Of a stretch of DNA of 64,000 nucleotides, positions 58,172-64,000 are shown piece after piece. How positions within the stretch are numbered: the first letter of the stretch is position 1; every line of letters starts with the position of its first letter. Below the pieces are notes generated by a model. That model was given only the letters and a program-made list of their open reading frames with translations. It was not told where the DNA came from and did no database searches. The position numbers and the translations under genes are program-made. The stretch comes from Eutreptiella sp. 'Long Island Sound 2002' (taxonomy: Eukaryota > Euglenozoa > Euglenophyceae > Eutreptiales > Eutreptiaceae), in assembly GCA_964036045.1 (NCBI GenBank), contig OZ038399.1, positions 19,117,670 through 19,181,669 on the forward strand. Reading direction: 5' to 3'.

Positions 58172-61100
58172 GTGCAAGGGTGCCTAAAGCCCAGATTTGC
58201 GCACACGGGCAAATTCGGGCAAATTCTCTGCTACACGTGCGATGTGGTTCGTATGGTACACGAATAACATGCTGCAGCTTGTTCTGGCCAGAGGGTTGAG
58301 TGGTCGAGATATGGGCAATACCAATTTGAAATCGGCATTGTGCGGGCACGTACTGTTCGGTTCAACCTGGAAATAAGGTTATTCGCGTGCAAGGGAGCCT
58401 GAACCTCACATTTGCACACACGGGCAAATTCGGGCAAATTCTCTGCTACACGTGCGACGTGGTTCGTATGGTACACGAATAGCATGATGCAGCTTGTTGT
58501 GGCCAGAGGGTTGAGTGGTTGAGATATGGGCAATACCAAATTGAAACGGCCATTGTGCGGGCACATACTGTTCGGTTCAACCTGAAAATAGCGTCATTCG
58601 CGTGCAAGGGAGCCTAAAGCCCAGATTTGCGCACACGGGCAAATTCGGGCAAATTCTCTGCTACACGTGCGATGTGGTTCGTATGGTACACGAACAACAT
58701 GCTGCAGCTTGTTCTGGCCATAGGGTTAAGTGGTCGAGATATGGGCAATACCAATTTGAAATCGGCATTGTGCGGGCACGTACTGTGAAGTTCAACCTGG
58801 AAATAAGGTTATTCGCGTGCAAGGGAGCCTGAACCTCACATTTGCACACACGGGCAAATTCGGGCAAATTCTCTGCTACACGTGCGATGTGGTTCGTATG
58901 GTACACGAACATCATGATGCACCTTGTTTTGACCAGGGGGTTGAGTGGTCGAGATATGGGCAATACCAATTTGGAATGGTCATTGTGCGGGCACGCACTG
59001 TTCAGTTCAACCTGAAAATAGCGTCCTTCATGTGCAAGGGAGCCTAAACCTCACATTTGCACACACGGGCAAATTCGGGCAAATTCTCTGCTACACGTGC
59101 GATGTGGTTCGTATGGTACACGAACATCATGATGCACCTTGTTTTGACCAGGGGGTTGAGTGGTCGAGATATGGGCAATACCAATTTGGAATGGTCATTG
59201 TGCGGGCACGCACTGTTCAGTTCAACCTGAAAATAGCGTCCTTCACGTGCAAGGGAGCCTAAACCTCACATTTGCACACACGGGCAAATTCGGGCAAATT
59301 CTCTGCTACACGTGCGGGGTGGTTCGTATGGTACACGAACATCATGATGCACCTTGTTTTGGCCAGAGGGTTGAGTGGTCCAGATATGGGCAATACCAAT
59401 TTGAAATGGCCATTGTGCGGGCACGCACTGTTCAGTTCAACCTGAAAATAGTGTCCTTCGCGTGCAAGGGAGCCTAAACCCCACATTTGCACACACGGGC
59501 AAATTCGGGCAAATTCTCTGCTACACGTGCGACGTGGTTCGTATGGTACACGAACAGCATGATGCAGCTTGTTCTGGCCAGAGGGTTGAGTGGTCGCGAT
59601 ATGGGCAACACCAATTTGAAATGGGCATTGTGCGGGCACGTACTGTTCAGTTCAACCTGAAAATAGCGTCCTTCGCGTGCAACGGAGCCTGAACCTCACA
59701 TTTGCACACACGGGCAGATTCGGGCAAATTCTCTGCTACACGTGCGACGTGGTTCGTATGGTACACGAACAGCATGATGCAGCTGGTTCTGGCCAGAGGG
59801 TTGAGTGGTTGTGATATGGGCAATACCAATTTGAAATGGGCATTGTGCGGGCACGTACTGTGAAGTTCAACCTGAAAATAGCGTCACTCGTGTGCAAGGA
59901 ACCCTAAACCTCACATTTGCATACACGGGCAAATTCGGGCAAATTCTCTGCTACACGTGCGACGTGGTTCGTATGGTACACGAACAGCATGATGCAGCTT
60001 GTTCTGGCCGGAGGGTTGAGTGGTTGTGATATGGGCAATACCAATTTGAAATCGGCATTGTGCGGGCACGTACTGTTCAGTTCAACCTGAAAATAGCGTC
60101 CTTCACGTGCAAGGTAGCCTAAACCTCACATTTGCACACATGGGCAAATTCGGGCAAATTCTCTGCTACACGTGCGACGTGGTTCGTATGGTACACGAAC
60201 AGCATGATGCAGCTTGTTCTGGCCGGAGGGTTGAGTGGTTGTGATATGGGCAATACCAATTTGAAATGGGCATTGTGCGGGCACGTACTGTGAAGTTCAA
60301 CCTGAAAATAGCGCCATTCGCGTGCAAGGGAGCCTAAAGCCCAGATTTGCGCACACGGGCAAATTCGGGCAAATTCTCTGCTACACGTGCGATGTGGTTC
60401 GTATGGTACACGAACAACATGCTGCAGCTTGTTCTGGCCAGAGGGTTGAGTGGTCGAGATATGGGCAATACCAATTTGAAATCGGCATTGTGCGGGCACG
60501 TACTGTTCGGTTCAACCTGGAAATAAGGTTATTCGCGTGCAAGGGAGCCTGAACCTCACATTTGCACACACGGGCAAATTCGGGCAAATTCTCTGCTACA
60601 CGTGCGACGTGGTTCGTATCGTACACGAATAGCATGATGCAGCTTGTTGTGGCCAGAGGGTTGAGTGGTTGAGATATGGGCAATACCAAATTGAAACGGC
60701 CATTGTGCGGGCACGTACTGTTCAGTTCAACCTGAAAATAGCGTCATTCGCGTGCAAGGGAGCCTAAAGCCCAGATTTGCGCACACGGGCAAATTCGGGC
60801 AAATTCTCTGCTACACGTGCGATGTGGTTCGTATGGTACACGAACAACATGCTGCAGCTTGTTCTGGCCATAGGGTTAAGTGGTCGAGATATCGGCAATA
60901 CCAATTTGAAATCGGCATTGTGCGGGCACGTACTGTGAAGTTCAACCTGGAAATAAGGTTATTCGCGTGCAAGGGAGCCTGGACCTCACATTTGCACACA
61001 CGGGCAAATTCGGGCAAATTCTCTGCTACACATGCGACGTGGTTCGTATGGTACACGAATAGCATGATGCAGCTTGTTGTGGCCAGAGGGTTGAGTGGTT

Positions 61101-61200
61101 GAGATATGGGCAATACCAAATTGAAACGGCCATTGTGCGGGCACGTACTGTTCAGTTCAACCTGAAAATAGCGTCATTCGCGTGCAAGGGAGCCTAAAGC
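58172..61200. repeat. 10-monomer (2150-bp) duplication
   Basis: Monomers starting at 58172, 58387, 58602 and 58817 correspond to those at 60322, 60537, 60752 and 60967, at exactly 2150 bp. The rare 'ggccatagggttaagtgg' variant is shared at about 58717 and 60867. Confidence 0.72.
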
Positions 61201-64000
61201 CCAGATTTGCGCACACGGGCAAATTCGGGCAAATTCTCTGCTACACGTGCGATCCGGTTCGTATGGTACACGAACAACATGCTGCAGCTTGTTCTGGCCG
61301 GAGGGTTGAGTGGTTGGGATATGGGCAATACCAATTTGAAATGGGCATTGTGCGGGCACGTACTGTGAAGTTCAACCTCAAAATAGCGTCATTCGCGTGC
61401 AAGGGAGCCTAAAGCCCACATTTGCGCACACGGGCAAATTCGGGCAAATTCTCTGCTACACGTGCGACGTGGTTCGTATGGTACACTACCAGCATGATGC
61501 AGCTTGTTCTGGCCAGAGGGTTGAGTGGTCGCGGTATGGGCAATACCAATTTGAAATCGGCATTGTGCGGGCACGTACTGCTCAGTTCAACCTGAAAATA
61601 GCGTCCTTCGCGTGCAAGGGAGCCTAAACCTCACATTTGCACACACGGGCAAATTCGAGCAAATTCTCTGCTACAGGTGCGACGTGGTTCGTATGGTACG
61701 CGAACAGCATGATGCACCTTGTTCTGGCCGGAGGGTTGAGTGGTTGTGATATGGGCAATACCAATTTGAAACGGGCATTGTGCGGGCACGTACTGTGAAG
61801 TTCAACCTGGAAATAAGGTTATTCGCGTGCAAGGGAGCCTGAACCTCACATTTGCGCAGACGGGCAAATTCGGGCAAATTCTCTGCTACACGTGCGGGGT
61901 GGTTCGTATGGTACACGAACATCATGATGCACCTTGTTTTGGCCAGAGGGTTAAGTGGTCGAGATATGGGCAATACCAGTTTGAAATCGGCATTGTGCGG
62001 GCACGTACTGTTCAGTTCAACCTGAAAATAGCGTCCTTCGCGTGCAAGGGAGCCTAAACCTCACATTTGCACACACGGGCAAATTCGAGCAAATTCTCTG
62101 CTACACGTGCGACGTGGTTCGTATGGTACGCGAACAGCATGATGCACCTTGTTCTGGCCGGAGGGTTGAGTGGTTGTGATATGGGCAATACCAATTTGAA
62201 ATGGGCATTGTGCGGGCACGTACTGTGAAGTTCAACCTGAAAATAGCGTCCTTCGCGTGCAAGGGAGCCTAAACCTCACATTTGCACACACGTGCAAATT
62301 CGGGCAAATTCTCTGCTACACGTGCGACGTGGTTCGTATGGTACACGAACATCATGATGCACCTTGTTTTGGCCAGAGGGTTGAGTGGTCGAGATATGGG
62401 CAATACCAATTTGAAATTGTCATTATGCGGGCACGCACTGTTCAGTTCAACCTGAAAATAGCGTCATTCGCGTGCAAGGGAGCCTAAAACCCACATATGC
62501 GCACACGGGCAAATTCGAGCAAATTCTCTGCTACAGGTGCGACGTGGTTCGTATGGTACACTAACAGCATGATGCAGCTTGTTCTGGCCAGTGGGTTGAG
62601 TGGTCCAGATATGGGCAATACCAATTTGAAATGGGCATTGTGCGGGCATGTATTGTTCAGTTCAACCTGGAAATAGCGTCATTCGCGTGCAACGGAGCCT
62701 GAACCTCACATTTGCACACACGTGCAGATTCGGGCAAATTCTCTGCTACACGTGCGATGTGGTTCGTATGGTACACGAACATCATGATGCACCTTGTTTT
62801 GACCAGGGGGTTGAGTGGTCGAGATATGGGCAATACCAATTTGGAATGGTCATTGTGCGGGCACGCACTGTTCAATTCAACCTGAAAATAGCGTCCTTCA
62901 TGTGCAAGGGAGCCTAAACCTCACATTTGCACACACGGGCAAATTCGGGCAAATTCTCTGCTACACGTGCGATGTGGTTCGTATGGTACACGAACATCAT
63001 GATGCACCTTGTTTTGACCAGGGGGTTGAGTGGTCGAGATATGGGCAATACCAATTTGGAATGGTCATTGTGCGGGCACGCACTGTTCAGTTCAACCTGA
63101 AAATAGCGTCCTTCACGTGCAAGGGAGCCTAAACCTCACATTTGCACACACGGGCAAATTCGGGCAAATTCGCTGCTACATGTGCGGGGTGGTTCGTATG
63201 GTACACGAACATCATGATGCACCTTGTTTTGGCCAGAGGGTTGAGTGGTCGAGATATGGGCAATACCAATTTGAAATGGTCATTGTGCGGGCACGCACTG
63301 TTCAGTTCAACCTGAAAATAGTGTCCTTCGCGTGCAAGGGAGCCTAAACCCCACATTTGCACACACGGGCAAAATCGGGCAAATTCTCTGCTACACGTGC
63401 GACGTGGTTCGTATGGTACACGAACAGCATGATGCAGCTTGTTCTGGCCAGAGGGTTGAGTGGTCGCGATATGGGCAACACCAATTTGAAATGGGCATTG
63501 TGCGGGCACGTACTGTTCAGTTCAACCTGAAAATAGCGTCCTTCGCGTGCAACGGAGCCTGAACCTCACATTTGCACACACGGGCAAATTCGGGCAAATT
63601 CTCTGCTACACGTGCGACGTGGTTCGTATGGTACACGAACAGCATGATGCAGCTTGTTCTGGCCAGAGGGTTGAGTGGTTGTGATATGGGCAATACCAAT
63701 TTGAAATGGGCATTGTGCGGGCACGTACTGTGAAGTTCAACCTGAAAATAGCGTCACTCGTGTGCAAGGGAGCCTAAACCTCACATTTGCATACACGGGC
63801 AAATTCGGGCAAATTCTCTGCTACACGTGCGACGTGGTTCGTATGGTACACGAACAGCATGATGCAGCTTGTTCTGGCCGGAGGGTTGAGTGGTTGTGAT
63901 ATGGGCAATACCAATTTGAAATCGGCATTGTGCGGGCACGTACTGTTCAGTTCAACCTGAAAATAGCGTCCTTCACGTGCAAGGTAGCCTAAACCTCACA
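58860..64000. repeat. Block repeated at 3870 bp (18 monomers), running off the window
   Basis: About 58860-60130 recurs at about 62730-64000. Shared rare variants are 'cgtccttcatgtgcaagg', 'aaatagtgtccttcgcg', 'tttgcatacacgggc' and 'gcaaggtagcctaaacc'. The second copy is still matching at the window end, so the duplication is longer than seen here. Confidence 0.78.

Larger units (their letters stand above)
54300..62800. repeat. Long-range duplication at 6870 bp (32 monomers minus 10 bp)
   Basis: About 54510-55870 recurs at about 61380-62740. Shared marks are 'gtcgcggtatggg', 'accagtttgaaatcgg' and 'tttgaaattgtcattatgcgg'. The offset is 32 x 215 minus 10. The missing 10 bp are the deletion in the monomer at 56892, so the intervening DNA accounts for the whole offset. 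Confidence 0.75.
26486..64000. repeat. 215-bp satellite array, right arm (about 174.5 monomers)
   Basis: This continues the same satellite in the same orientation and phase. It resumes at monomer position 110, so positions 110-115 are present on both sides of the insert. Anchor starts run 26592, 26807, 27022 and so on to 63977. The distance equals 174 x 215 minus a net 25 bp, explained by the individual indels found. Insertions of 1 bp lie near 27290, 28120, 29188, 29404 and 41612. Deletions of 1 bp lie near 39712, 47585, 49510 and 51014. Deletions of 7, 9 and 10 bp are listed separately. Monomer variants are the same families as in the left arm. No gene, tRNA, rRNA or second transposon is visible. 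The array runs off the window end. Confidence 0.97.

Noticed and set aside
26486-64000. Longer minus-strand frames such as 41435-41959 and 57437-57919
   Set aside because: These are fusions of the same repeat-derived frames across monomer boundaries, with no protein family signal.

Overview
The window is almost entirely one tandem satellite array of about 215 bp per monomer. A single 4.64 kb retroelement interrupts it. Left array: 1-21845, about 101.6 monomers. Right array: 26486-64000, about 174.5 monomers. I counted monomer spacing from the recurrent 'gtgcaaggg' anchor. The 215-bp step holds across both arms, with only about 14 monomers of different length. Most of those are 1-bp changes; three are internal deletions of 7, 9 and 10 bp. 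No rRNA, tRNA, CRISPR array or ordinary host gene was found.

The satellite shows strong higher-order structure. Blocks of 3, 4, 5, 6, 7, 8, 10, 14, 18, 22 and 32 monomers recur at exact or nearly exact multiples of 215 bp. Some are virtually identical: 15298-17757 against 18308-20767, and 30983-32290 against 32273-33580. This is the pattern expected from repeated unequal exchange or segmental amplification in a heterochromatic, centromeric, pericentromeric or subtelomeric array. The many 60-130 residue open frames in the array are by-products of a repeat with few stops and are not annotated as genes.

The insert at 21846-26485 is GC-richer and coding. It lies on the minus strand and reads, in its own 5'->3' direction: a Gag-like protein with zinc-knuckle-type motifs, a tyrosine recombinase (YR) with a long acidic tail, and a reverse transcriptase (RT) with an intact YVDD box. 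This makes it a tyrosine-recombinase retrotransposon of the DIRS/VIPER/TATE/Ngaro broad group. The order gag-YR-RT is the one I associate with DIRS1 and kinetoplastid VIPER-type elements; that comparison is from memory. gag and YR share a frame and are separated by one TGA. RT is in the +1 frame relative to YR. The RT frame ends 32 bp before the element end, and the RNase H domain is almost entirely missing.

The insertion is precise. The interrupted monomer resumes in phase with no loss, and the 6-bp word GTTTTG is present at both junctions. The element's 5' end carries two tandem CAAAAC-N4-GTTTT dyads, the second completed by the target word. This is the most notable unexplained structure in the window.

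Organism: eukaryotic, since it has a long monomeric satellite with higher-order repeats and a YR retrotransposon. The species cannot be assigned. YR retroelements occur in protists (including kinetoplastids), algae, fungi, oomycetes and animals. GC-rich codon use in the element does not decide between them.
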